This document shows, piece after piece, positions 51,595 through 60,394 of a DNA stretch of 64,000 bases. The notes under the pieces were generated by a model. That model was not told where the DNA came from, did not search any database, and was given only the letters and a program-made list of their open reading frames with translations. A program made the translations under genes and the position numbers. This DNA comes from Kiritimatiellota bacterium B12222 (lineage in GTDB: Bacteria; Verrucomicrobiota; Kiritimatiellia; SS1-B-03-39; UBA6053): contig CP120722.1 of NCBI GenBank assembly GCA_029719485.1, forward strand, positions 1,550,001-1,614,000, written 5' to 3'. Each line of letters starts with the position of its first letter. Position 1 is the stretch's first letter.

Positions 51595-52811
51595 CCACCC
51601 ACTATGATCGGAATTTGTTTTGGTTGTTGGTCCAACGGATTGCGCTGATAAGTATTGGTTTGGTTTATGTCCTGTGGATTCCCCGCTTGCTCGGGCCGGA
51701 ACTTTTTGGCTCCTTCACCTTGCTGTTTAGTGTGTTGATGGGGGCGATGATTTTTACGGAGTTAGGAGCGCAATCGACCCTGTCACGTTGCCTGCCGCGT
51801 CATCCTTCGATGACCGCAGTATTGTTTAAGGCCTATGCTTATCGTCAATGGGCCCTGAGCATTCTTTTTGCTTTGGGGGCCTTTGGCATTGGGGTTCGTA
51901 TGCAGGGCGGGGATCTACTGACGGGACTGCTTTTTGCCAGCACGGTTCTGTTGGGATGTGGGGGGCAGATTTTTTATGCGGTTCCCTTGGCGAAGGGGCA
52001 TGGTGCTCGATGGGGGATGAGCTTTGTGGTGCGTCGACTCTTAGGGCTAGGGGCGGTGGCTTTGGGTTTCAGGTGTGGGGGCTGGAAAGGGATTCTGGTG
52101 GGGCTTTTACTGGTGGAACTTACGGTATGCCTGATAGGCGCTTTTTGGAGTCGGGAGGATTGGAGAAGGCCACGGCGGTCCATTTCCCCTAAGCGCTTTG
52201 GGTATTTATTTCGCTTTGGCTTGGAATATCAACTTGCCGGAATTTTTCTACTTCTGTGGCGTTATGCGGGTGAATGGAGTGTGAAAGGCCTGACGGATAA
52301 TGCCGAATTTGTGGGTTACTATGCACTCGCCATGGGGATTTACGTGGCTGCGGAGGCGGCATTGCAACAACTCGGTGCTTTTTCGGCTCCTTATCTTCGT
52401 CGGGCGGGCTCAGGTGATGAAATGTTACCCATGTTGACCCGGCGTACCTGTTGGCTTTTTGTGCCGGGCTTTTTGGGGGTATTGCTTTCTTTTTGGCTAC
52501 GGGAACCCTTTGTGAGGGTATTGGCGGGTGAAGACTATTTACCTGCGGCGCAATTATTACCTTGGATGGCTGCCGCGTTGTGTGTGTATTTGCCTGTTCC
52601 GTTATTTCAGGCCAGAATGCTTGCTGAAGGGCGCTCCCGTTTGCACCGCCTGACATCCTTCGCACGTTTGGGCTTGTTTATGGCCGCTGTTATTCCAGCC
52701 GTATCTTTTTTGAAATGGCAAGGCGTCGCCGCGGCCATGCTGCTGTCGAATCTGGGGTATACGGGGATGTTGTGCTGGCGTTTAAAGAAGGGGCCGACCT
52801 CTAAAGTTTGA
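51591..52811 (+). CDS. Polysaccharide flippase (Wzx/MATE-like)
   Basis: The 406-aa protein has about twelve membrane helices. The start LVYVLWIPRLLGPELFGSFTLLFSVLM is the typical first-helix pattern of Wzx/RfbX flippases, which turn undecaprenol-linked glycans to the periplasmic face. The ATG at 51591 overlaps the previous stop (ATGA); upstream extensions are shadows of the nucleotidyltransferase gene. It closes the glycan operon and overlaps the convergent DUF1501 gene by 11 nt. Confidence 0.87.
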   Translation: MTTHYDRNLFWLLVQRIALISIGLVYVLWIPRLLGPELFGSFTLLFSVLMGAMIFTELGAQSTLSRCLPRHPSMTAVLFKAYAYRQWALSILFALGAFGIGVRMQGGDLLTGLLFASTVLLGCGGQIFYAVPLAKGHGARWGMSFVVRRLLGLGAVALGFRCGGWKGILVGLLLVELTVCLIGAFWSREDWRRPRRSISPKRFGYLFRFGLEYQLAGIFLLLWRYAGEWSVKGLTDNAEFVGYYALAMGIYVAAEAALQQLGAFSAPYLRRAGSGDEMLPMLTRRTCWLFVPGFLGVLLSFWLREPFVRVLAGEDYLPAAQLLPWMAAALCVYLPVPLFQARMLAEGRSRLHRLTSFARLGLFMAAVIPAVSFLKWQGVAAAMLLSNLGYTGMLCWRLKKGPTSKV

Positions 52812-54060
52812 TCTTGCTCCAGCTTTTACCCAAGACTTGGCTGGAGTTGGCATTGAGATGTTCGTCGAGCAGGGTGGCGTAGACTTGGCGGAAGTCGGTG
52901 TGGTGACTGACATCTCCCCGATTGAGGTCTTTGGGGTCGAGGCTGGGAAGTGCTCCTACCAGACCTCCCTTTTGTTTGCCTCCGATGACAAATACGGGCG
53001 CTCCGGCCCCGTGATCGGTGCCGTTGCTTCCGTTTTCGGCCACCCGCCGACCAAATTCGCTGAACACCAGCATTTGCACGCGCTGGGTGTTGCCTTGTCG
53101 TTTCATTTCGGTCCAAAAGGCTTTTTGGGCATCACCTAGATTTTTGAGCAGTCGGGCGTGAGAATTGATCTGGTTGGCGTGGGTGTCGAATCCTCCCTGA
53201 GAGACATAATAAATTCGGGTGGACATGCCTCCGCCGATCATACGGGCCACCAAGGAGAGATCATTGGCGATTTGGTTTTTGGGGAAGCCTTGCGGGGAAG
53301 GCATTTTTTTAAGGGTGGCATGCAAATGGTCGCTGGACACCCGGGCGTCTAAATCGGTGCGTTCGAGGAAGTGGAGGGGAGAGTCGTTGCGTTCCCGACT
53401 GCGTCCGGTGGCCATGCCTACGGACGCGCCGGACATGAGTTCTTCATCATCATCGAAGCTGAACTCTTTGGGATTGCGAAAGGTGATCCCCAAAGGACTG
53501 GGGCCTTGAAAAGTTTGTGGGGGGGAGCTGGTGAGGCTGATGCCGACTTCGGCCGGTTGTCCTTGGCATTGATTGTCGAAATAACGGCCCACCCATCCAT
53601 CTCCACCTTTCCGACCTTCGGGCGCTGCGGTATGCCAGATTTCCGTACTTCGGAAGTGACTGCGGTTGGGGTTGGGGTAGCCGATGCCGTTGAGTACCGA
53701 GAGCATTCCTTCATCATAGAGAGATTTAAGACCACTGAGGCTTTCATGAAACCCTAGATCATCATTGAGCATGAGAGCATTTTTCTCAACGGAAGAGAGT
53801 TTGGGGCGGGCGCGACGGTAGTCATCGTTTTCAAGTGGTACCACGGTGTTGAGTCCATCATTGCCCCCTGCCAATTGCAGGATCACCAGAATCGGTGCAT
53901 CTTTCCCGTGTTGGCGCTGTAGTGGCGAATTCACTTCGGCAGCTTCGAGTCGACAGAGGGTTTGATCGAGAAAGGAGGGAAGGGTTGAGGCGAGAGCACC
54001 TCCAATAACGCCGGTGCGTAAAAAATGTCTGCGGGTCATGAATGCGGGATCTTGTGACAT
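52801..54060 (-). CDS. DUF1501 protein (Tat-exported, sulfatase-like fold)
   Basis: The 419-aa protein begins with TRRHFLRTGVIGGALASTLP, a Tat-type twin-arginine leader with hydrophobic stretch. The family motifs ILVILQLAGGNDGLNTVVP, NPNRSHFRSTEIWHTA and VFSEFGRRVAENGSNGTDHG identify DUF1501, which is common in Planctomycetes and Verrucomicrobia. It has the alkaline-phosphatase-like fold and is exported folded. It almost always travels with a DUF1800 gene, here directly upstream. I chose the ATG at 54060 by the leader. Substrate unknown. Confidence 0.93.
   Translation of the reverse strand: MSQDPAFMTRRHFLRTGVIGGALASTLPSFLDQTLCRLEAAEVNSPLQRQHGKDAPILVILQLAGGNDGLNTVVPLENDDYRRARPKLSSVEKNALMLNDDLGFHESLSGLKSLYDEGMLSVLNGIGYPNPNRSHFRSTEIWHTAAPEGRKGGDGWVGRYFDNQCQGQPAEVGISLTSSPPQTFQGPSPLGITFRNPKEFSFDDDEELMSGASVGMATGRSRERNDSPLHFLERTDLDARVSSDHLHATLKKMPSPQGFPKNQIANDLSLVARMIGGGMSTRIYYVSQGGFDTHANQINSHARLLKNLGDAQKAFWTEMKRQGNTQRVQMLVFSEFGRRVAENGSNGTDHGAGAPVFVIGGKQKGGLVGALPSLDPKDLNRGDVSHHTDFRQVYATLLDEHLNANSSQVLGKSWSKIKL
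53609..53655. repeat. Degenerate copy of the double palindrome inside the DUF1501 gene
   Basis: TTCCGA-N3-TCGGGC (53609-53623) and TTCCGT-N3-TCGGAA (53641-53655) lie 32 nt apart, the spacing of the other pairs, with two and one mismatches. The second half encodes the conserved HFRSTE motif of the family, so at least that half may be chance. Confidence 0.35.
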
Positions 54061-54074
54061 AGTGAACTCCGGCG

Positions 54075-55493
54075 TTAACAAAGTTGATATTGAGGTTGTT
54101 GCACGAGGTGTTGGAGAACCTCAACAAACTGTGGACGGTCCCAATCGGATGCAGGAGGCATTTGGGCTAAATAGGCATCCATGGCGCGTTGTTCCTGTTC
54201 GCGTAAGGGGCTGAAATAAAATCGGTCGAACAACAGTTTCCGGAGTTCTTGACGGGAAATCGTGCGGTCCGGCAGGATATTCTCAGCCACAAATGAGCCT
54301 TTTTGAGCAATAAAGTTTTCCGCCAGATTATAGCGGGTGGACAGGGTGGAGGCCGTAATCCATGCTGCACCACCGTCCCAGCCTTTCACGGAGGGAGGTT
54401 CAAAAAGTTTTTGACCCAATTGGTTACAGGCGCGGACCATTTGTTTTCCGCTGGGGGCTTGGGCATTGAGAGTGCGCACCAATTGTACCGTAAGTTGCAC
54501 CGGACTTTTGATTTGGCTTCGGATCACGGAGGGATGATAAAAGTCTTCGTGGGTAAATAAGGTATTAAGCGCGACCCCTAAATCAAAATTTGAGTCCTTG
54601 AGGCTACGGCTGATATCTTTTATGGCTCCGGGGTTCGGAGTTTGACTGGCGAAAAAGCTCCACATGCGTTCGGCCAAAAAATCGGATGCCACGGGTTGTT
54701 CGACGATGATGCTCAAGATGTCCTGCCCGGTAAACCGTCCGTTCTTCTGCAAAAAGACTTTGCGTCCGGTATCCATTTGATTGACACGTTCTTCAAAGAT
54801 CCAGCGATTGCCATTTACGGACCAGCCTGCGAAAGCGCGTGCGGCATTTCGAATATCCTCTTCGCTGTAGTTGCCTTCGCCCAGGCTAAACAGTTCCATT
54901 AATTCGCGGGCATAATTTTCATTAGGTTTTCGCTGGGTACTGCGGGCATTATCCAAATAAATGAGCATAGCGGGGTCTATGGAGACGGAGGTAAGCATTT
55001 CAGCCCAAGACCCACGACCTTTTTCCCTGAACATCACATTTTGTAACAACATGGGATAAGGGGCTTTGACTTTTTGGATGGAGGTGGCGAAGTGCCCATG
55101 CCAAAAAAGGGTCAGTTTTTCTTCCAGGCCCTTAGGTTGGTTGACCATGCGGTTCAGCCACCACTCCCGACTTTCTTCGAGTTGGTTCCGTTGCTCTTTA
55201 CGTTGTTCCCGTTGACGTTGTTGACGTTCTTCCTTTTCCAGTTGGTAAAAGGCTTTACGGGTCATGCCTTTGGGGAAACGATCCGCGGCTTGTTTGGCAT
55301 GAAACCAAGAGGGAGCTTCATTGCGGGTGCTCTCGGCCTGATAGTGAAGAAAGCTATGGACCGCTTCTTCCGGCGACATTTGTTCAAGGAGGTCGAGTTG
55401 ACGAGGGGTCGGACCAAACCCAGCTCGCAGGGCGAGATGGGCCGCCGTTTGCCGAGTCCATTTTCGACGTGAAAGGGTAGGGATGCGTGCCAT
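54075..55493 (-). CDS. DUF1800 protein
   Basis: The 472-aa protein has the family start HLALRAGFGPTPRQLDLLEQ and the core motifs LTLFWHGHFATS, MLIYLDNARSTQRKPNENYARELMELFSLGEG and FEPPSVKGWDGG. DUF1800 proteins are of unknown function and pair with DUF1501 proteins, here with 14 nt between the genes. A very basic/acidic coiled stretch (about 75-115, QREQRKEQRNQLEESRE) is inserted before the core. No signal peptide is apparent at the chosen start. Confidence 0.92.
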   Translation of the reverse strand: MARIPTLSRRKWTRQTAAHLALRAGFGPTPRQLDLLEQMSPEEAVHSFLHYQAESTRNEAPSWFHAKQAADRFPKGMTRKAFYQLEKEERQQRQREQRKEQRNQLEESREWWLNRMVNQPKGLEEKLTLFWHGHFATSIQKVKAPYPMLLQNVMFREKGRGSWAEMLTSVSIDPAMLIYLDNARSTQRKPNENYARELMELFSLGEGNYSEEDIRNAARAFAGWSVNGNRWIFEERVNQMDTGRKVFLQKNGRFTGQDILSIIVEQPVASDFLAERMWSFFASQTPNPGAIKDISRSLKDSNFDLGVALNTLFTHEDFYHPSVIRSQIKSPVQLTVQLVRTLNAQAPSGKQMVRACNQLGQKLFEPPSVKGWDGGAAWITASTLSTRYNLAENFIAQKGSFVAENILPDRTISRQELRKLLFDRFYFSPLREQEQRAMDAYLAQMPPASDWDRPQFVEVLQHLVQQPQYQLC

Positions 55494-55833
55494 ATGACTA
55501 ATCTGAACGAATGAAAGAGAGCTTTAGTGTATACTAGATGGCGTAAACATCATTTGGCAAGCGGTATTCCCTCTGGAATGATTTTTTGGCATGCCTCCTA
55601 AATTATTTAGCTGCGGTGAGCAAAAAATAAGGTTAGGTCATCTATTTTGAGAGGGGCAGTTTATTAAATTTGTGAATTTTAGAATGAATAAAGGGACTAA
55701 ATGGGGGCTTTGAATAGTTTAATTGGTTAATAAATTAACTCTTAATAATTAATAACATGTCGGGTTCCATTTTTCTGGGTTTTTGTGACCCCTTGGTTTG
55801 ATCTATGCTAAGATTTGGGGTAACTATTACATT
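55494..55833. other. Intergenic region without a gene
   Basis: This 340-nt stretch separates the divergent DUF1800 and membrane-protein genes. It is clearly AT-rich, especially at 55710-55760, where GTTAATAAATTAAC (55726-55739) forms a palindrome with a 2-nt centre. I see no open frame with a start site, no RNA gene and no clear terminator. It should hold both promoters. Confidence 0.6.
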
Positions 55834-56322
55834 ATGAACTCCTTCAATCAAATTCTCACCTCTTTATCCGATCAAAGCGAAATGCTTTCATTGGATGGTT
55901 TTGTTTGGGTGGTTCTGTTCTATCTGGTCCTCAGTTGGTTGGTTTGTGTTTCGGGTGCTTTTTTGAAAGTACGTGAGACGCAATTTTACGTGGGACTGGT
56001 TTCGATGGGACTCACCTTAGTGGTCGCATTGATGTTGGGTGGGCTCTGCAGAAACTTTTTACCAGAACTCGCGGCATCATTTACGCCCAGTGGTTTATTC
56101 ATTTTTAGTATTATGGTCGGACTACTGGTTTGTTCCGTGCCTCTGATTCAGTTTTTCTGGAACATTTCATATTGGCGCGGGTTGGCCTGTGTTCTTTGTG
56201 GCGTAGGCGTCTTGGCCACGGGATTGGTTGCGTTTCAAATGTTTGCGCATCCGGTGGAGCAATTACCTGCTCGATTAGCGATCCCGTTATTTCAAAAGGA
56301 CGCGCCAGACGTTTTTCCTTAA
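55834..56322 (+). CDS. Uncharacterised four-helix membrane protein
   Basis: The 162-aa protein has four hydrophobic segments (about 22-45, 55-77, 86-108, 115-138) with short loops, so both ends lie on the same side. I recognise no family motif. The ATG at 55834 is taken; an upstream TTG in the same frame adds 12 residues. There is no good Shine-Dalgarno site. It ends 4 nt inside the convergent mvaD gene. Function unknown. Confidence 0.62.
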   Translation: MNSFNQILTSLSDQSEMLSLDGFVWVVLFYLVLSWLVCVSGAFLKVRETQFYVGLVSMGLTLVVALMLGGLCRNFLPELAASFTPSGLFIFSIMVGLLVCSVPLIQFFWNISYWRGLACVLCGVGVLATGLVAFQMFAHPVEQLPARLAIPLFQKDAPDVFP

Positions 56323-57308
56323 GCCGAAAATGGTTCAACCACTTGCAAACCCGGAAACGCTTGTAAAAGCTCGTTCCGGGTTTTTTCTTTAAATAGCAAT
56401 TTTACATTGGGTCCCGCGTCCATGGTGGCATAGACGGAGAGGCCTTGCTGGCGTAACTGATGGACCTGATGAAGGGTTGCAACCGATTCAGGGCGCCAGT
56501 ACAGCACGGGTGGCCAGGCTGAAATCATGGTGGCATGCATGGAGAGGGCATTTTGTTCAGCTGTTTTTCCGAGGGTGTCAAAATCCTGATCGCGTATGGC
56601 TTGGCGGATAACAGGCAAATCTTTGTCTACTTGTGCGGGCCAGGATTCAAACAGCGTGGAGCTTTCTATGGTGCGTTGCATGCCTTCACTTGAGCCCACA
56701 GTTTTTTTTGCATCGGAGAGGGTTAAAATACCAATGCGAAAATCAGGCCATTCGGTATCTAAGCGTTCTGCAAAGGAGTCCATGCCATCGGCTTGTTCGC
56801 CCCGATGCCATTCGACAAAACCCTGATAAATACTACGACTGGCGCTACCGCTGCCGATGCGCGCTAAAATACTGCGCTGTTGTGCGGAAAGCTCCCATTG
56901 ATACAAGTCATTTAGGGCATTGACGGCTGAGGCAAAGGCTGAGGCGCTGCTGGCCAGTCCTGCGGCCATGGGAATTGTATTTAGGCTTTTGATTTTAAAG
57001 TGGGTATCGGGGGCGCGGAAAAGGGAGAGGAATTCAAACAGGCGGGTTGCCGCTTTCCCGCGAATGTCCTGGGCTTCGTCGTTGATGATCAGCTGGTCGG
57101 TTTCAGACAGTTCAATGCGCATGTGGGTGCCCAGTTGTGCCAATGAAATGGATAAGGATCCGGTGAGGGGCAGTTTGAGTGATTCCTGCCGTTTGCCCCA
57201 GTATTTGCAAAGAGCGATGTTTGCCGGTGCGTAGGCTTGCCCTGCCTGTTTTCGAGGCTGGGTGTGGGGCAAGATGCTGGAAATGATTTTATGAAGATCA
57301 GGATTCAA
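56319..57308 (-). CDS. mvaD: Diphosphomevalonate decarboxylase
   Basis: The 329-aa GHMP-fold enzyme has the family's start APANIALCKYWGKR, IPMAAGLASSASAFASAVNAL (ATP site), RIGSGSASRSIYQGFVEW and the catalytic Asp in YATMDAGPNVKLL. It converts mevalonate diphosphate to isopentenyl diphosphate with ATP. Its start overlaps the preceding kinase by 11 nt. Mevalonate enzymes are uncommon in bacteria, which mostly use the MEP route. Confidence 0.93.
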   Translation of the reverse strand: MNPDLHKIISSILPHTQPRKQAGQAYAPANIALCKYWGKRQESLKLPLTGSLSISLAQLGTHMRIELSETDQLIINDEAQDIRGKAATRLFEFLSLFRAPDTHFKIKSLNTIPMAAGLASSASAFASAVNALNDLYQWELSAQQRSILARIGSGSASRSIYQGFVEWHRGEQADGMDSFAERLDTEWPDFRIGILTLSDAKKTVGSSEGMQRTIESSTLFESWPAQVDKDLPVIRQAIRDQDFDTLGKTAEQNALSMHATMISAWPPVLYWRPESVATLHQVHQLRQQGLSVYATMDAGPNVKLLFKEKTRNELLQAFPGLQVVEPFSA

Positions 57309-58230
57309 GTCGAACTCCTTCAGGGTCAGTTTTTACAGGAAAGTGGTCATAGCCTGCTACAGAGGCTTGGGGGTTGCCGAGGGCAATCACGCAATCTCCC
57401 AGTCCTGAACCTGAAATTTTGCTACCGTAAATGCCTGATTGATTTCTGAGTTGATGGACCAAAAATTCAAGCGTTTCATCTGAGCAGCCTAATGCAGATT
57501 GGCATCCATGATGGAGAGAAAAGAGTTTTCCGAGGGTGAGCAGGTCTCCGCTACGAAGCGCTTTTGCTGCGTCGTGTGTGCAGGCGTCCATGAGTGAGAA
57601 AATGTGTTCAAAGTGTTGGGGGAGATCACGTCGGCCGGCCTCGATCTTGGCGATGACTTCGGGGGTGGGGGTCTTGTAGCCCGCATAACAAACCGAAAGG
57701 GAAAGTTGGGCGCGGAGGGGTTCAAGTGACATGGGGTTGGCCCGATAATACACAATTCCTCCGTAGATGGCCGCCGCGACATCAGAGCCCGAGGCTGTTC
57801 CCTGTACTGCCCGAACCACTTCAAGAGCGTCGTTGAGAATGCCGGCCCGGTCAAAGGGTTTGCCTGCCAAGGCGCGCAGAAGGGAGACGATGGAGACGGT
57901 GATGGCGGCTGAGGAGCCAAAACCAATGGTTGAAGAAAAGTCAGATCGAACGGAGAGCTGAAACCCTTGTTGAGGTTTGGCACGTTTGATGGCTTCGAGG
58001 GCAAAGGTATAGGGTTTGCACACTTCAAAATCATTTAAGCATCCCTCATAGTCACCGAGAGCGGATTGAATGATGACTTGTCTGTCACTTCGTGGGGTGA
58101 GGGTGACCTCCATGCGTTGTTGAACGGCTGCACATAGGGCATGCTTGCCATGCAAGACGGCGTGCTCGCCCATGAGCATCAGTGTGCCGGGGGCGCTGGC
58201 TTTGAGAGGATGATTGACGTGGCGTTTCAT
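57298..58230 (-). CDS. GHMP kinase, probably phosphomevalonate kinase
   Basis: The 310-aa protein has the three GHMP motifs: KASAPGTLMLMGEHAVLHG, the ATP loop TIGFGSSAAITVSIV and SGSGLGDCVIAL. The last, with GDC, and QGTASGSDVAAAIYGG recall phosphomevalonate kinases, while GEHAVL recalls mevalonate kinases. Given the other GHMP kinase upstream (clearer mevalonate kinase), this one probably makes the second phosphorylation. The ATG at 58230 overlaps the upstream stop (ATGA). The two roles could be swapped. Confidence 0.68.
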   Translation of the reverse strand: MKRHVNHPLKASAPGTLMLMGEHAVLHGKHALCAAVQQRMEVTLTPRSDRQVIIQSALGDYEGCLNDFEVCKPYTFALEAIKRAKPQQGFQLSVRSDFSSTIGFGSSAAITVSIVSLLRALAGKPFDRAGILNDALEVVRAVQGTASGSDVAAAIYGGIVYYRANPMSLEPLRAQLSLSVCYAGYKTPTPEVIAKIEAGRRDLPQHFEHIFSLMDACTHDAAKALRSGDLLTLGKLFSLHHGCQSALGCSDETLEFLVHQLRNQSGIYGSKISGSGLGDCVIALGNPQASVAGYDHFPVKTDPEGVRLES

Positions 58231-59210
58231 GAAAGGAGTTGGGTGCCTGTGGGGGAGAGCTGAAGGGGGAGGGCCTGCCAATGGTCGGGCAGATCATGGG
58301 AGGCGTTTAGGCCGGTAATTAAAATCATGCCGGCTGCATCGCCGCGAATACTTCCTGCACCACAAACTTTTGCGCTACCGCCTGCGGCTTCAATCTGGGA
58401 AATAACGTTTTGAACGGATTTGGGGACAATGCCCAGTTGACAAAGTAAGCGATGATTTTCTCGAATGGCGTTGGCCCAGCCCGTTGCATCTGCTTGTTCG
58501 AGTTGCTGAATGGTTTGGGTGGTGACTTGGGTGAAGGCCTGTTTAAGCGCGGGGGTGTTGGCAAAAACTTCCCGACTGCGGGTTACACATTCACCGGTAG
58601 CGCTTTGGGGGCGTCCGCTATGGTAAACTTGGAAGTCAGGCAGAGCTGCGGGGAGAGGCAAAGGGTGAAGGGATCCTTGTTCAAATACATTGAGGCCTCC
58701 CTGCAAACTCACCGCCACATCCAGTCCGCTGGAGACGCCATGCTGAAGGTTTTCAGCTTGTACGGCTTTTGAGTAAAGTTCTGATGTTGAACGTGAAGGG
58801 TTGAGTCCTTTAAGCAAGGCCAGCATCAACGCAGCCGAGGAACCTAAGCCCGCTCCTTGGGGGAGTGTTGATGAAAAACGTAGCTTCAGGCCTGTGGATG
58901 GTTGTTCCATGGCTGCGCAGGCGGCGAGCAGATGAGCTGGGCTTTGCGAGATCTGATCAAAGGGAAGTGTGCCTTCTAAAAACGCTTGGTGGCGTTGTTG
59001 GGTTTGGGTCAGTATTTTGGGGAGTTCGTCTACCTCAAAGATGTGGGGGGCTTGTTGGGGAAGTTCAATGCTGAGGAAGGGTGGGGGCTGGCTTTCGACC
59101 TCTACTTCCACTTTCAAGGAGATGGCCATGGCCAAGGCAGGGCAGCCTTGTACGACCGCATGTTCACCGCTGAGGATGAGTTTCCCCGGACTGCTCGCAC
59201 GCCGCCGCAT
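58227..59210 (-). CDS. GHMP kinase, probably mevalonate kinase
   Basis: The 327-aa protein starts with ASSPGKLILSGEHAVVQG, close to the mevalonate kinase start (GKxILFGEHAVV), then has GAGLGSSAALMLALLKG and the C-terminal KVCGAGSIRGDAAGM. These are the substrate, ATP and glycine-rich motifs. It would phosphorylate mevalonate with ATP. It leads a leftward unit with the second GHMP kinase and mvaD. No HMG-CoA synthase, reductase or IPP isomerase gene is in the window. Confidence 0.75.
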   Translation of the reverse strand: MRRRASSPGKLILSGEHAVVQGCPALAMAISLKVEVEVESQPPPFLSIELPQQAPHIFEVDELPKILTQTQQRHQAFLEGTLPFDQISQSPAHLLAACAAMEQPSTGLKLRFSSTLPQGAGLGSSAALMLALLKGLNPSRSTSELYSKAVQAENLQHGVSSGLDVAVSLQGGLNVFEQGSLHPLPLPAALPDFQVYHSGRPQSATGECVTRSREVFANTPALKQAFTQVTTQTIQQLEQADATGWANAIRENHRLLCQLGIVPKSVQNVISQIEAAGGSAKVCGAGSIRGDAAGMILITGLNASHDLPDHWQALPLQLSPTGTQLLS

Positions 59211-59939
59211 TCAAATGACCTCGAAATCGCAAATCACGGGTAAATGATCGGAGTAGATCACTTGAGGCGCTTTGATGCTGTCCACGCGAATACCCGGGGT
59301 ATGCAAAACAAAATCCAGGCCCATTTTGGGTTTCCAGCTGGGAAAGGTCGGCATATTTTTTTCACTAGGGTCGGTGAGGCCTGCAGCCTCTTTAAACAGT
59401 TCCAGTTCGTTACGCCCTTGAAACACATTAAAATCGCCCGCAACAATGCAGGGTTTTTCGATGTTTTTGACGATTTGTTTAATTTCGCGCAATTGTTCCT
59501 GACGGGTTTTGTAGGAGAGGGCTAAGTGGACTAACAAAAAGACGACCTTCTCTAGCTCTAATTCCATGACCAACTTTTTAACCCCTTTGGTCACGTAGTG
59601 ACAGTGTTCACGGGTGACGTTGTCTCGGGTAATAAAGGCGTTGCCTTGTTTATTGAGGATGGGAACTTTGGTGAGGAAAGGATGGTTTACGGCGTATTTA
59701 CTTTTGTAGGTGTGGTAGTGCCCCAACGAAGCTGCGATTTCTTCAGCCTGATTTTTTCGACCACTGCGGTAGCTGCCTGAATCCACTTCGATCAGGCCAA
59801 TGACCTCAGGAGTACTCTCTTTCAGGAAGTGGGTGATTTCTTTGAGATGAGCGCCGGTGCGTCCGATGTATCCGCTTAAAGGGAAGCGGTTCATATTTCC
59901 GCCCGTTCCATAGCGGATATTGTATAAAATAAATCTCAT
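59211..59939 (-). CDS. Endonuclease/exonuclease/phosphatase family protein
   Basis: The 242-aa protein follows the EEP order: ILYNIRYGTG (Asn), VIGLIEVDSG (metal-binding Glu), VFLLVHLAL (His), IVAGDFNVF (Asp-x-Asn) and YSDHLPVICDFEV (Asp-His pair). Such enzymes cut phosphodiesters or phosphomonoesters in nucleic acids, lipids or inositol. There is no signal peptide, so it is cytoplasmic. The ATG at 59939 overlaps the previous stop (ATGA), making it the last gene of the RimK operon. Its role with an amidoligase is unclear. Confidence 0.85.
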   Translation of the reverse strand: MRFILYNIRYGTGGNMNRFPLSGYIGRTGAHLKEITHFLKESTPEVIGLIEVDSGSYRSGRKNQAEEIAASLGHYHTYKSKYAVNHPFLTKVPILNKQGNAFITRDNVTREHCHYVTKGVKKLVMELELEKVVFLLVHLALSYKTRQEQLREIKQIVKNIEKPCIVAGDFNVFQGRNELELFKEAAGLTDPSEKNMPTFPSWKPKMGLDFVLHTPGIRVDSIKAPQVIYSDHLPVICDFEVI

Positions 59940-60394
59940 TTGCTTATTTTCTTTGTCTTTTTCGGTATGGGTGAGGTCACGACATGATCCACACCTGCAT
60001 CGATCCAAAAGTGATCACGGAGGGCCTCCCGGCCGAGCAGAATGCGGTGAAGCATCTTACGTCGATTGGTGAGGTTGACCAAGATTTCTTTTTCAATTCC
60101 TGCGAGTTGGATGCGGGTTTTGACGACAATTCTGGTTTGGCTTTGACCGTTGCTGCTGCGTACTTTGGTGGTGCTGTGAAGGTCGGCTTCTACCATTTTA
60201 ATGCAGTCCGATTTGCGCAACTGATGGATACCAAACCGCACCCGGTTGTTGGGGAGAAACTCAAGCTGTTCGACGTCCAAGGAACTACTTTTAGCGCCGG
60301 TGTCCATTTTCGCTTTTAAATGCAGTCCCCAGTCGGGGAGGTCGATCCATTCTCGCCAGCCGATGGCTACACGTTCTTCAGGTACGGATTTCAC
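59936..60394 (-). CDS. Retropepsin-like putative ATP-dependent zinc protease (RimK-associated)
   Basis: The 152-aa protein has the family start IGWREWIDLPDWGLHLKAKMDTGAKSSSL, in which DTGA is the aspartic-protease signature. RILLGREALRDHFWIDAG near the end is the second strand. The family was named an ATP-dependent zinc protease but is now seen as retropepsin-like, and it typically lies beside RimK ligases. It overlaps both neighbours by 4 nt. It may remove the amino acids that RimK adds. Confidence 0.87.
   Translation of the reverse strand: MKSVPEERVAIGWREWIDLPDWGLHLKAKMDTGAKSSSLDVEQLEFLPNNRVRFGIHQLRKSDCIKMVEADLHSTTKVRSSNGQSQTRIVVKTRIQLAGIEKEILVNLTNRRKMLHRILLGREALRDHFWIDAGVDHVVTSPIPKKTKKISK

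Noticed and set aside
53609-53655. Third copy of the double palindrome as proof of a transposing element
   Set aside because: The arms have mismatches and one half encodes the conserved HFRSTE motif of DUF1501. It is listed only as a weak repeat.
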